From positions 1-40,723 of the forward strand of contig NZ_RQIT01000036.1 in the NCBI RefSeq assembly GCF_003837805.1: 40,723 nt of DNA. The letters are read 5' to 3'. Positions within the stretch are counted from its first letter, which is position 1, and every line of letters starts with the position of its first letter. Position numbers and translations under genes: made by a program. Origin of the DNA: Bradyrhizobium sp. RP6. GTDB lineage: Bacteria; Pseudomonadota; Alphaproteobacteria; Rhizobiales; Xanthobacteraceae. Under the pieces are notes generated by a model. The model was not told the origin of the DNA. It made no database searches and saw only the letters and a list, made by a program, of their open reading frames with translations. Below are positions 25,200-33,133 of this stretch, piece after piece.

Positions 25200-26729
25200 A
25201 TGAACCAAGCTGCCAACGCCAACCTGTTTTCCCGCCTGTTCGACGGCCTGGACGATTCGAAACGGCTCGCGATCGAGACGCATGACGGCGCCCATATCAG
25301 CTATGGCGATCTGATCGCACGCGCGGGCCAGATGGCGAACGTGCTGGTCGCCCGCGGCGTGAAGCCCGGAGACCGCGTCGCGGTGCAGGTGGAAAAGTCC
25401 GTCGCCAATATCGTGCTCTATCTCGGGACGGTGCGGGCCGGCGCGGTCTATCTGCCGCTTAATACGGCCTATACGCTGAATGAGCTCGATTACTTCATCA
25501 GCGATGCCGAGCCGTCGCTCGTGGTCTGCGATCCCTCCAAGGCGGAAGGCCTCGCCCCCATTGCGGCGAAGGTGAAGGCCACGGTCGAGACGCTCGGGCC
25601 CGACGGCAAGGGCTCGCTGACGGAGGCCGCCGACAAGGCGAGCCCCGAGTTCACGACCGTTCCGCGTGCGAGCGACGATCTCGCCGCGATCCTCTACACG
25701 TCGGGCACCACCGGCCGCTCCAAGGGAGCGATGCTGACGCACGACAATCTCGCGTCGAACTCGCTGAGCCTGGTGGACTACTGGCGCTTCACCGACAAGG
25801 ACGTGCTGATCCATGCGCTGCCGATCTACCATACCCATGGCCTGTTCGTGGCGACGAACGTGACGCTGTTCGCCCGCGCCTCGATGGTCTTCCTGCCGAA
25901 GCTCGATCCTGATCTGATCATCAAGCTGATGGCGCGCGCGACGGTGCTGATGGGCGTGCCGACCTTTTACACGCGCCTGCTGCAGAATCCCGCGCTGTCG
26001 AAGGAGACCACCAGCCACATGAGGCTGTTCATCTCGGGCTCGGCGCCGCTGCTCGCCGACACCCATCGCGAATGGTCGGCGCGCACGGGCCATGCGGTGC
26101 TCGAGCGCTACGGCATGACCGAAACCAACATGAACACGTCCAACCCCTACGACGGCGAGCGCGTGCCCGGCGCAGTCGGCTTTCCGCTCCCCGGCGTTTC
26201 GGTGCGCGTGACCGATCCCGAGACCGGCAAGGAATTGCCGCGCGAGGAGATCGGCATGATCGAGGTGAAAGGCCCGAACGTGTTCAAGGGCTATTGGCGC
26301 ATGCCGGAGAAGACCAAGTCCGAATTCCGGCCCGACGGCTTCTTCATCACCGGCGACCTCGGCAAGATCGACGCCAAGGGCTACGTGCACATCCTCGGCC
26401 GCGGCAAGGATCTGGTGATCTCCGGCGGCTTCAACGTGTACCCGAAGGAGATCGAAAGCGAGATCGACGCCATGCCCGGCGTGGTGGAGTCCGCCGTGAT
26501 CGGGGTGCCGCATGCCGATTTCGGCGAGGGTGTGACGGCGGTGCTGGTGCGCCAGCCCGGCGCGAGCATCGATGAAGCGACCGTGCTGAAGGGCCTGGAC
26601 GGACGCCTTGCGAAATTCAAGATGCCGAAGCGCGTCTTCGTCGTCGACGAGCTGCCGCGCAACACCATGGGCAAGGTGCAGAAGAACATCTTGCGCGAGA
26701 CGTACAAGGACATCTACGCGAAGAAGTGA
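25200..26729 (+). CDS. matB: Malonyl-CoA synthetase
   Basis: Acyl-CoA synthetase that makes malonyl-CoA from malonate, ATP and CoA. It has 509 residues. The ANL motifs are in place: P-loop YTSGTTGRSKGA (166-177), ERYGMTETNMNT, the hinge GDLGKIDAKGY, and the catalytic Lys492 in NTMGKVQKN. Overall sequence and length match the MatB of Rhodopseudomonas and Bradyrhizobium, where this lysine is known to be a target of reversible acetylation. No matA (malonyl-CoA decarboxylase) or malonate transporter is adjacent. The start is ATG 25200 with gaggaa upstream. Confidence 0.92.
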   Translation: MNQAANANLFSRLFDGLDDSKRLAIETHDGAHISYGDLIARAGQMANVLVARGVKPGDRVAVQVEKSVANIVLYLGTVRAGAVYLPLNTAYTLNELDYFISDAEPSLVVCDPSKAEGLAPIAAKVKATVETLGPDGKGSLTEAADKASPEFTTVPRASDDLAAILYTSGTTGRSKGAMLTHDNLASNSLSLVDYWRFTDKDVLIHALPIYHTHGLFVATNVTLFARASMVFLPKLDPDLIIKLMARATVLMGVPTFYTRLLQNPALSKETTSHMRLFISGSAPLLADTHREWSARTGHAVLERYGMTETNMNTSNPYDGERVPGAVGFPLPGVSVRVTDPETGKELPREEIGMIEVKGPNVFKGYWRMPEKTKSEFRPDGFFITGDLGKIDAKGYVHILGRGKDLVISGGFNVYPKEIESEIDAMPGVVESAVIGVPHADFGEGVTAVLVRQPGASIDEATVLKGLDGRLAKFKMPKRVFVVDELPRNTMGKVQKNILRETYKDIYAKK

Positions 26730-26749
26730 GGCGCGCACGCTCTCGCCTT

Positions 26750-26868
26750 CGTCATTGCGAGGAGCCCTTGCGACGAAACAATCCAGACTGCCTCCGCGGA
26801 AAGATTCTGGATTGCTTCCGCCTTCGCCGAAAGGCTTCGGCGGACAAGTCGCTGCGCTCGCAATGACG
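26750..26868. repeat. Palindromic repeat, cgtcattgcgag type
   Basis: The perfect 12-bp ends cgtcattgcgag and ctcgcaatgacg enclose inner pairs, including aatccaga ... tctggatt. The 119-bp element separates matB from the convergent TauE-type gene. Confidence 0.85.
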
Positions 26869-26881
26869 GAGGGTGCAACGG

Positions 26882-27739
26882 CTACAGCCCGCCTACCAAG
26901 CTCAGCACAAACCGGCTGCCCACGATCAACAGATAACACCCGAACGCCACTTCCAGCGTGCGCTTCGACATCGCATGCGCGGCTTTCACGCCGAGCGGTG
27001 CGGTGACGAGACTCATCGGCATCACCAGCACGGCGCCGATCAGCGAGACGTAGCCGAGCGCGAATGGCACTTGCAGCGCTGCGACGCCCGGATAGTTCGC
27101 CGCGGCGGGCCAGCCGGCATAGATGTAGCCGAGCGCGCCGGGGATCGAGATCAGCACCGCGAGCGCGGACGAGGTCGCAACGGCCTGATGGATCGGACGG
27201 CTATAGAAGGTCATCAAGAGGTTCGAGAACAGGCCGCCTCCGATGCCCATTAGGGTCGAGAGAATGCCGACGCAGAAGCCGTAGACGCGCATCAACGGGC
27301 CCTTCGGCAGATCATCGCCGAGCTTCCAGGTCTCACGCGCGAAGATCAGCCGGACCGCGGCTGACCAGGCGACCGCGACGAACACGATCTTGAACAGCCG
27401 CTCCGGTGCGAAGCGCGCGATTACGCTGCCGGCGATAACGCCGATCAGGATCGGCAGCCACCAGACGCGCAGGATGCTCATGTCGACCGCGCCGCGCTTG
27501 TAATGCGCCTGGAACGAGCGGATCGAGGTCGGGATGATCACCGCCAGCGAGGTGCCGACGCACAGCGGCATGCGCACCTCGAGCGGCACGCCGGCGATGC
27601 GGAAGCACTCGTAGAACACCGGCACCAAAATCGCGCCGCCGCCGATGCCGAACACGCCGGCCAGAAATCCCGAGAGCGCGCCGGTTGCGATCAGCAGCAG
27701 CACGAGCTCGACGACGTCGAAGACCTCGAGGCCGTTCAT
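26882..27739 (-). CDS. TauE/SafE family membrane permease
   Basis: A 285-residue integral membrane protein, with about eight hydrophobic segments. The family's two glycine-rich repeats are visible: GVFGIGGGAILVPVFYE near residue 28 and LMGIGGGLFSNLLM in the second half. TauE/SafE proteins export sulfite, sulfoacetate or related anions, or act in sulfur and organic-acid transport; the substrate here is unknown. Its ATG overlaps the stop of the small membrane protein gene upstream (ATGA), so the two are translationally coupled. A LysR gene is divergent from the pair. Confidence 0.9.
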   Translation of the reverse strand: MNGLEVFDVVELVLLLIATGALSGFLAGVFGIGGGAILVPVFYECFRIAGVPLEVRMPLCVGTSLAVIIPTSIRSFQAHYKRGAVDMSILRVWWLPILIGVIAGSVIARFAPERLFKIVFVAVAWSAAVRLIFARETWKLGDDLPKGPLMRVYGFCVGILSTLMGIGGGLFSNLLMTFYSRPIHQAVATSSALAVLISIPGALGYIYAGWPAAANYPGVAALQVPFALGYVSLIGAVLVMPMSLVTAPLGVKAAHAMSKRTLEVAFGCYLLIVGSRFVLSLVGGL

Positions 27740-28002
27740 CGGCAGCGATCCGTCGGCAGTTCTCGCGGATGGGTGGCACAGACGGCTGCGGCAGCGCCGA
27801 GGACGGGCGCGGCGATGACCAGAAGGAGGCCCGCGAAGCCTGGGCCTTGCGGATCATAAGTACCAAGCGCCGCGAGACCGTCGATGGCGACGCCGACCAG
27901 CGAGAACACCAGCAACGGAAACAGGTCGCCAGGCAGGACGGTATGGAGGCCGCGCGCGGTGCGCCGATGGGGGATGGACGTCAGACTGACATGGGTGGGC
28001 AT
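27736..28002 (-). CDS. Small membrane protein coupled to the TauE permease
   Basis: An 88-residue protein from ATG 28002 with two hydrophobic segments (about 27-46, PLLVFSLVGVAIDGLAALG, and 57-74, LLLVIAAPVLGAAAAVC). No family is recognised. The ATGA overlap with the TauE-type gene, and its position just after the LysR divergent promoter, are the best evidence that it is real. It may be an accessory subunit of the permease, but this is inference. Confidence 0.6.
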   Translation of the reverse strand: MPTHVSLTSIPHRRTARGLHTVLPGDLFPLLVFSLVGVAIDGLAALGTYDPQGPGFAGLLLVIAAPVLGAAAAVCATHPRELPTDRCR

Positions 28003-28050
28003 GGTTGGTCCCCAACTGCTTGGTATCTGGCAAAATTAGACTCTCCCGTT

Positions 28051-28071
28051 TTGCGGCGATATCTCTCGCAA
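28051..28071. promoter_or_regulatory. Candidate LysR operator dyad
   Basis: ttgcg-N11-cgcaa, a perfect 5-bp inverted repeat with an 11-base spacer, in the 105-base gap between the divergent LysR gene and the small membrane protein gene. Its size and position suit a LysR-type binding site, although it does not follow the usual T-N11-A core exactly. Confidence 0.4.
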
Positions 28072-28107
28072 CCGGGATACTTCCTTGCGAAATGCGGAAG
28101 GATGGCG

Positions 28108-29013
28108 ATGGACCAGATTGCGGCGATGGCGACCTTTGTGCGGGCCGTGGACGCCGGCAGCCTGTCGGCGGCGGCGCGATCATTGCCGAGCTCGCTGACG
28201 TCGGTGAGCCGGCAGATTTCCGCGCTCGAGCGGCATTTCGGCACGCGCCTCTTGATGCGGACGACGCGACAGCTCGCGCTCACGGAGGATGGGCGCATGC
28301 TCTACGAGCGCGCCAAATCGATCCTGGGCGAGCTCAGGGAGATCGAGGAGGGGCTGGCCGGAAATCGCCGCGAGCCGTCGGGACGGCTTCGGGTCAGCGC
28401 GCCGACATTGATGGGACGTCTGCTGATCGCGCCGCTGCTCGGCGACTTCCTGCGCGCCTATCCATCCCTCTCCGTGGACCTGCTGTTGGTCGATCGCAAC
28501 GTCGATTTGATCGAGGAGGACGTCCACCTGGCGCTTCGCGTCGGGCGCATGCCGGATTCGCAACTGGTGATGCGAAAGCTCGCGGAGGTGCAGATGATTC
28601 ACTGCGCCTCGCCAGATTACCTCGCACGCCGCGGCGAACCGGAGACGCCGGCGGACCTGGCGCAACATGATTGCCTGGTGTTTTCCGACGCGCCGGGTGC
28701 GGCAACCTGGCGATTCGGCCGCGAGGCGAATGGCGGAACGCGAGTCCGCATCTCGGGACGGCTCTGGATCAACAGTCTCGATGCGCTCGCCGCCGCCGCC
28801 GAGAACGGCGCAGGAATCATCCGCGTACCGTCATGGCAGGTGGAGAGGCAGCTGGCGGAAGGACGGCTGCGACGTCTGTTGGGCGCGCACGAGCCGGCGC
28901 CGGCGCCGCTGCACGCGCTGTATCAGCCGTCGCGCCTAGGCTCGACGAAGATTCGCGCCTTCATCGATTTCCTGGTCGCGCGGTGGCGCAGAAGCGATCC
29001 GCTCAGCCGGTGA
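28108..29013 (+). CDS. LysR family transcriptional regulator
   Basis: A 301-residue LysR-type regulator. The N-terminal winged helix-turn-helix (MDQIAAMATFVRAVDAGSLS, then VSRQISALERHFGTRLLMRTTR) is followed by an effector-binding domain of normal length (GRLRVSAPTLMGRLLIAP ... FIDFLVARWR). It belongs to the group with the DQ/MATFVRAV start common in rhizobia. ATG 28108 is chosen for ggaagga 6 bases upstream; ATG 28102 is in frame and nearly as good. It is divergent from the TauE operon, which is the likely target. The effector is unknown. Confidence 0.92.
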   Translation: MDQIAAMATFVRAVDAGSLSAAARSLPSSLTSVSRQISALERHFGTRLLMRTTRQLALTEDGRMLYERAKSILGELREIEEGLAGNRREPSGRLRVSAPTLMGRLLIAPLLGDFLRAYPSLSVDLLLVDRNVDLIEEDVHLALRVGRMPDSQLVMRKLAEVQMIHCASPDYLARRGEPETPADLAQHDCLVFSDAPGAATWRFGREANGGTRVRISGRLWINSLDALAAAAENGAGIIRVPSWQVERQLAEGRLRRLLGAHEPAPAPLHALYQPSRLGSTKIRAFIDFLVARWRRSDPLSR

Positions 29014-29418
29014 TCTCTGTGGCGGGTGGAATGCAGGGGGCGCATATCCGCGCGGGATCAAATCGGACGGTGAGAAGGACGGTTGGCGGTCGCGAGAACA
29101 GGGCTGGCGACGTCTTTGGCCGATCTCTGCCCGGTTTGGATGGCAGGGTCCGTTTAGAGGTGTTCCAATAGCAATTTCAACGCGCCGCGGCTCCAGCCAA
29201 TATTATGAAGTAATATTCGTTTCTTCGTTGGCGGACCGAGGTCCTGGTATACCAAGCTGCTGATTGGACTTGTTTCATCAAGGCTGTAGAGATGAACCGA
29301 GGTTCGATTTATGGCGATTTGGTGATTGCGCAGGCCAAATCGACTCCGTAAATAGAGCCGACCTTTCGCGATCCCCGCGCGCCCCATGCTGGGCCGCAAC
29401 AAACATCAAAAGCCGCCC
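29014..29418. other. Gene-free region between LysR and sdhC
   Basis: The 405 bases hold no ORF I can support. They are distinctly more AT-rich in 29165-29300. Two dyads stand out: aatatta-tgaag-taatatt (29199-29217) and the palindrome tggtatacca (29245-29254). A loose -35/-10 pair (ttggac, 17 bases, tagaga) follows at about 29264, too weak to call a promoter. This is most likely the sdh promoter and control region. Confidence 0.6.
29199..29217. promoter_or_regulatory. AT-rich dyad upstream of sdhC
   Basis: aatatta-tgaag-taatatt: a perfect 7-bp inverted repeat made almost wholly of A and T, in a genome near 64% GC. It is about 200 bases before sdhC. It looks like an operator for a Fur-superfamily or other dyad-binding regulator, but matches no consensus I can name with confidence. 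Confidence 0.4.
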
Positions 29419-29817
29419 ATGACCGCACGGATCGAACGACCGCTTTCGCCGCACATCCAAACCTATCGCTGGACCCTGACGATGGCGCTGTCCATCGTTC
29501 ACCGTGCCACCGGCATCGCACTTTACGCCGGAACGCTGCTGCTGGCTTGGTGGCTGATCGCAGCCGCCTCCGGTCCAGCCGCCTACGCCCATGTCCAGGC
29601 CTTCACCGGCAGCATCATCGGCCGCCTGATCGTGTTCGGCTACACCTGGGCGCTGATGCACCATATGCTGAGCGGCATCCGGCATTTCGTGTGGGACCTC
29701 GGCTACGGCTTCAAGGCCAACGAGCGCGAAGCCCTGACCTGGGGCGCGCTGATCGGCGGCATCGTGCTGACGGTGCTGATCTGGATCATCGCCTATGCAA
29801 TCGGAGGCGGACGATGA
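29419..29817 (+). CDS. sdhC: Succinate dehydrogenase cytochrome b556 subunit
   Basis: Membrane anchor of complex II, binding heme b and quinone. It has 132 residues and three transmembrane segments. The family signature RPLSPHIQTYRW ... SIVHRATGIALYAG is at the N-terminus, and HHMLSGIRHFVWDLG carries the likely heme-ligand histidine. The start is ATG 29419 (MTARIERP); an in-frame ATG at 29386 adds 11 residues. The stop overlaps the sdhD start (ATGA). It is the first gene of sdhCDAB. Confidence 0.95.
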   Translation: MTARIERPLSPHIQTYRWTLTMALSIVHRATGIALYAGTLLLAWWLIAAASGPAAYAHVQAFTGSIIGRLIVFGYTWALMHHMLSGIRHFVWDLGYGFKANEREALTWGALIGGIVLTVLIWIIAYAIGGGR

Positions 29818-30230
29818 GCTACACCGAATCCCACGGCTCTCCGAAGCCGCCATCCATGCGCACCCCGCTCGGCCGCGTCCGCAATCTCGGTGCGGCGCAT
29901 TCGGGCACCTCCGATTTTTGGCGCCAGCGCATCACCGGCGTCGCCATGACGCTGCTGATGATTCCGGTCGTGGTCATCGTGATGATGCTGCTCGGCCGCA
30001 ACCAGGCCGGCGCCGCGCAGATCCTCGGCTCGCTGCCCATCGCGGTGATTCTCCTGCTCTTCATCGCCGCCAGCGCCTGGCACATGAAGATCGGGATGCA
30101 GGTGGTGATCGAGGACTACGTCCATAACGAGAAGCTGAAGCTCACCGCGATCATGCTCAACAACTTCTTCTCGATCGCCGTGGCACTCGCCTCGACCTAC
30201 GCGATCCTGAAACTTTCCTCCGGAGTGTAA
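29814..30230 (+). CDS. sdhD: Succinate dehydrogenase hydrophobic membrane anchor subunit
   Basis: The second membrane subunit of complex II. It has 138 residues, three hydrophobic segments, and the N-terminal RTPLGRVRNLGAAHSGTSDFW typical of alphaproteobacteria. The segment ASAWHMKIGMQVVIEDYVH holds the second heme-ligand histidine and the quinone-side aspartate-tyrosine pair. It overlaps sdhC by 4 bases and ends 3 bases before sdhA, so the three are translationally linked. Confidence 0.95.
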   Translation: MSYTESHGSPKPPSMRTPLGRVRNLGAAHSGTSDFWRQRITGVAMTLLMIPVVVIVMMLLGRNQAGAAQILGSLPIAVILLLFIAASAWHMKIGMQVVIEDYVHNEKLKLTAIMLNNFFSIAVALASTYAILKLSSGV

Positions 30231-30233
30231 CCC

Positions 30234-32084
30234 ATGGTTACCGGAACATCGGCCGCCACAACGAATGGCACGGGCAACGGCGCTCCCGCCACCAACGGCA
30301 AAGCCTATCCGATCGAAGACCACACCTATGACGTCGTCGTGGTCGGTGCCGGCGGCGCCGGCCTGCGCGCGGTGGTCGGCTGCAGCGAGGCCGGACTGCG
30401 CACCGCCTGCATCACAAAAGTGTTTCCGACCCGCTCGCACACGGTTGCGGCGCAGGGCGGCATCTCCGCCTCGCTCGGCAACATGCACAAGGACGACTGG
30501 CGCTGGCACATGTACGACACCGTGAAGGGGTCGGACTGGCTGGGCGACCAGGACGCGATCGAATACATGGTGCGCAACGCGCCCGAGGCGGTCTACGAGC
30601 TCGAGCATTGGGGCGTGCCGTTCTCGCGCACCGAGGACGGCAAGATCTACCAGCGCCCGTTCGGCGGCATGACCATGGACTACGGCAAGGGCCAGGCGCA
30701 GCGCACCTGCGCCGCCGCCGACCGCACCGGCCACGCGATGCTGCACACGATGTACGGCCAGTCGCTGCGCCACGCGGCCGAGTTCTTCATCGAATTCTTC
30801 GCCATCGACCTGATCATGGACGACCAGGGCACCTGTCGCGGCGTCATCGCGCTCAAGCTCGACGACGGCACGCTGCACCGCTTCCGCGCCCAGACCGTGA
30901 TCCTCGCGACCGGCGGCTACGGCCGCGCCTACGCCTCCTGCACCTCGGCGCACACCTGCACCGGCGACGGCGGCGGCATGGTGCTGCGCGCCGGCCTGCC
31001 GCTGCAGGACATGGAGTTCGTGCAGTTCCACCCGACCGGCATCTACGGTTCGGGCTGCCTCGTCACCGAAGGCGCGCGCGGCGAGGGCGGCTATCTCGTC
31101 AACTCCGAGGGCGAGCGCTTTATGGAGCGCTATGCGCCGTCGGCCAAGGACCTCGCCTCGCGCGACGTGGTCTCGCGCGCGATGACGATCGAGATCCGCG
31201 AGGGACGCGGCGTCGGCAAGAAGAAGGACCACATCTTCCTACATCTCGACCATCTCGATCCCGCCGTGCTGGCCGAGCGCCTGCCGGGCATCTCCGAATC
31301 CGCAAAGATCTTCGCCAATGTCGACGTGACGCGCGAGCCGATCCCGATCGTGCCGACGGTGCACTACAACATGGGCGGCATTCCCACGAACTATCACGGC
31401 GAAGTCCTGACCAAGAAGGACGGCGACGACAACGCGGTGATCCCCGGCCTGATGGCGATCGGCGAAGCGGCCTGCGTCTCCGTGCACGGCGCCAACCGCC
31501 TCGGGTCCAACTCGCTGATCGACCTCGTCGTGTTCGGCCGCGCCGCAGCGCTCCGCCTCGCCGAGAAGCTGACGCCGAATGGCAAGCAGCCCGAGCTGCC
31601 GGCGAACTCGGCCGAGATGGCGCTCGGCCGCCTCGACCATTACCGCTACGCCTCCGGCGGCACACCGACCGCGAAGCTGCGCGAAGGCATGCAGCATGTG
31701 ATGCAGAACAATTGCGCGGTGTTCCGCACCGGCGAAGTCCTCAGCGAGGGCCAGAACCTGATCGCGAAGGTCCACAGCGGCATTACCGACATCGCCGTGT
31801 CCGACCGCTCGCTGGTGTGGAATTCGGACCTCGTCGAGACGCTCGAATTCGACAATCTGATCTCTCAGGCGGTGGTGACGATGAACTCGGCCGCCAACCG
31901 CACCGAGAGCCGCGGCGCCCATGCCCGCGAGGACTTCTCCGAACGCGACGACAAGAACTGGATGAAGCACACGCTGGCCTGGCTGGACGATGCCGGCAAG
32001 GTCAGGATCGAGTATCGCCCGGTTCACGACTACACCATGACCAACGACGTGCAGTACATCCCGCCGAAGGCGCGCGTGTATTGA
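30234..32084 (+). CDS. sdhA: Succinate dehydrogenase flavoprotein subunit
   Basis: Catalytic subunit that oxidises succinate to fumarate and carries covalent FAD. It has 616 residues. An N-terminal Thr/Asn/Gly-rich extension is followed by the FAD-binding VVVGAGGAGLRAV (about 34-46), the flavinylation site His69 in RSHTVAAQGG, QRTCAAADRTGHAML, the HPTGIYGSG catalytic block, and HGANRLGSNSL. C-terminal SRGAHAREDF is also normal. The start is ATG 30234. sdhB follows after 137 bases, an unusual gap filled by a repeat. Confidence 0.97.
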   Translation: MVTGTSAATTNGTGNGAPATNGKAYPIEDHTYDVVVVGAGGAGLRAVVGCSEAGLRTACITKVFPTRSHTVAAQGGISASLGNMHKDDWRWHMYDTVKGSDWLGDQDAIEYMVRNAPEAVYELEHWGVPFSRTEDGKIYQRPFGGMTMDYGKGQAQRTCAAADRTGHAMLHTMYGQSLRHAAEFFIEFFAIDLIMDDQGTCRGVIALKLDDGTLHRFRAQTVILATGGYGRAYASCTSAHTCTGDGGGMVLRAGLPLQDMEFVQFHPTGIYGSGCLVTEGARGEGGYLVNSEGERFMERYAPSAKDLASRDVVSRAMTIEIREGRGVGKKKDHIFLHLDHLDPAVLAERLPGISESAKIFANVDVTREPIPIVPTVHYNMGGIPTNYHGEVLTKKDGDDNAVIPGLMAIGEAACVSVHGANRLGSNSLIDLVVFGRAAALRLAEKLTPNGKQPELPANSAEMALGRLDHYRYASGGTPTAKLREGMQHVMQNNCAVFRTGEVLSEGQNLIAKVHSGITDIAVSDRSLVWNSDLVETLEFDNLISQAVVTMNSAANRTESRGAHAREDFSERDDKNWMKHTLAWLDDAGKVRIEYRPVHDYTMTNDVQYIPPKARVY

Positions 32085-32092
32085 TCAGGACT

Positions 32093-32200
32093 CGTCATGC
32101 GCGGGCAAAAGGCGCGAAGCGACGTCTTCAAACCTGATGCCCCGCGCATCCATCTTTCGAAAAGAGGGATGGATCGCCGGGTCAGGCCCGGCAATGACGC
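32093..32200. repeat. Palindromic repeat between sdhA and sdhB
   Basis: A 108-bp element with cgtcat at one end and atgacg at the other. The inner parts include gatgccccgcgcatccatc / gatggatcgccgggtcagg and cgccgggtcaggcccggcaa. It closely resembles 20353-20425. It lies inside the operon, 9 bases after the sdhA stop, and could terminate partially or set mRNA stability. Confidence 0.75.
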
Positions 32201-32221
32201 GGAAAACCAGAGGCAGGACTT

Positions 32222-33004
32222 ATGGTTGAATTCGCACTTCCGAAGAACTCGAAGATTTCCGGTGGCAAGACCTGGCCGAAGCCCGCGGGGGCGACCGAGC
32301 TCCGCGAGTTCAAGGTCTATCGCTGGAATCCGGATGACGGCAAGAATCCGAGCGTCGACACCTACTACGTCGACACCAATGATTGCGGTCCGATGGTGCT
32401 GGACGGCCTGATCTGGATCAAGAACCACATCGACCCGTCGCTGACCTTCCGCCGCTCCTGCCGTGAAGGCGTCTGCGGCTCCTGCGCCATGAACATCGAC
32501 GGCCAGAACACGCTGGCCTGCACTCGCTCGATGCACGACGTGAAGGACGGCGCGGTGAAGATCAATCCGCTGCCGCACCAGCCGGTGGTGAAGGACCTCG
32601 TCCCGGATCTCACCAATTTCTACGCCCAGTACGCCTCGGTCGAGCCCTGGCTGAAGACGACCTCGCCGACGCCGCAGAAGGAATGGCGCCAGAGCCACCA
32701 GGACCGCGAGAAGCTCGATGGCCTCTACGAGTGCATCCTCTGCGCCTGCTGCTCGACCTCATGCCCGAGCTATTGGTGGAACAGCGAGCGCTATCTCGGG
32801 CCCGCCGCGCTGCTCCAGGCCAACCGCTGGGTCTCCGATTCCCGCGACGAGGCCACCGGCGAGCGGCTCGACAATCTCGAGGACCCGTTCCGCCTCTACC
32901 GCTGCCACACCATCATGAACTGCGCCAAGGCGTGCCCGAAGGGACTGAACCCGGCGGAAGCCATCGCCGAGCTCAAGCTGAAGATGGTCGAGCGCCAGAT
33001 CTGA
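32222..33004 (+). CDS. sdhB: Succinate dehydrogenase iron-sulfur subunit
   Basis: Electron-transfer subunit of complex II with three Fe-S centres. It has 260 residues. The ligands are all visible: CREGVCGSCAMNIDG with a later Cys for 2Fe-2S, CILCACCSTSCPSYWW for 4Fe-4S, and CHTIMNCAKACPKGLNP for the 3Fe-4S and last 4Fe-4S ligands. The N-terminal FKVYRWNPDD is usual. The start is ATG 32222. It is the last gene of the operon. Confidence 0.97.
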   Translation: MVEFALPKNSKISGGKTWPKPAGATELREFKVYRWNPDDGKNPSVDTYYVDTNDCGPMVLDGLIWIKNHIDPSLTFRRSCREGVCGSCAMNIDGQNTLACTRSMHDVKDGAVKINPLPHQPVVKDLVPDLTNFYAQYASVEPWLKTTSPTPQKEWRQSHQDREKLDGLYECILCACCSTSCPSYWWNSERYLGPAALLQANRWVSDSRDEATGERLDNLEDPFRLYRCHTIMNCAKACPKGLNPAEAIAELKLKMVERQI

Positions 33005-33051
33005 TTGGCGCTGTGAGCGACGACGCGTCTGTCTGCGGCCCGGAGCATTGT

Positions 33052-33074
33052 CGGTTCTGATCGAATCAGAACCG
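33052..33074 (+). terminator. Hairpin after sdhB
   Basis: cggttctgat-cga-atcagaaccg, a 10-bp perfect stem 47 bases after sdhB. No T-run follows. It may end the sdh transcript and may itself belong to a dispersed repeat family. Confidence 0.55.
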
Positions 33075-33133
33075 AAGCTCGTTCTCGAACAATGATTCAA
33101 GCGCGAGGTCGATCACCCGATTCCCATCGCGCT

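Noticed and set aside
24612..26939. Open frame of about 775 codons antisense to matB
   Set aside because: It spans matB, the divergent promoter and part of the SDR gene. Its composition is that of GC-rich antisense sequence. matB itself has all its motifs.
29260..29295. Sigma70-like promoter (ttggac, 17 bases, tagaga) before sdhC
   Set aside because: The -10 box matches poorly and similar pairs occur by chance; not supported enough to list as a promoter.
29290..29310. tRNA T-loop-like sequence ggttcgattta
   Set aside because: No matching acceptor stem, anticodon arm or CCA end can be placed around it.
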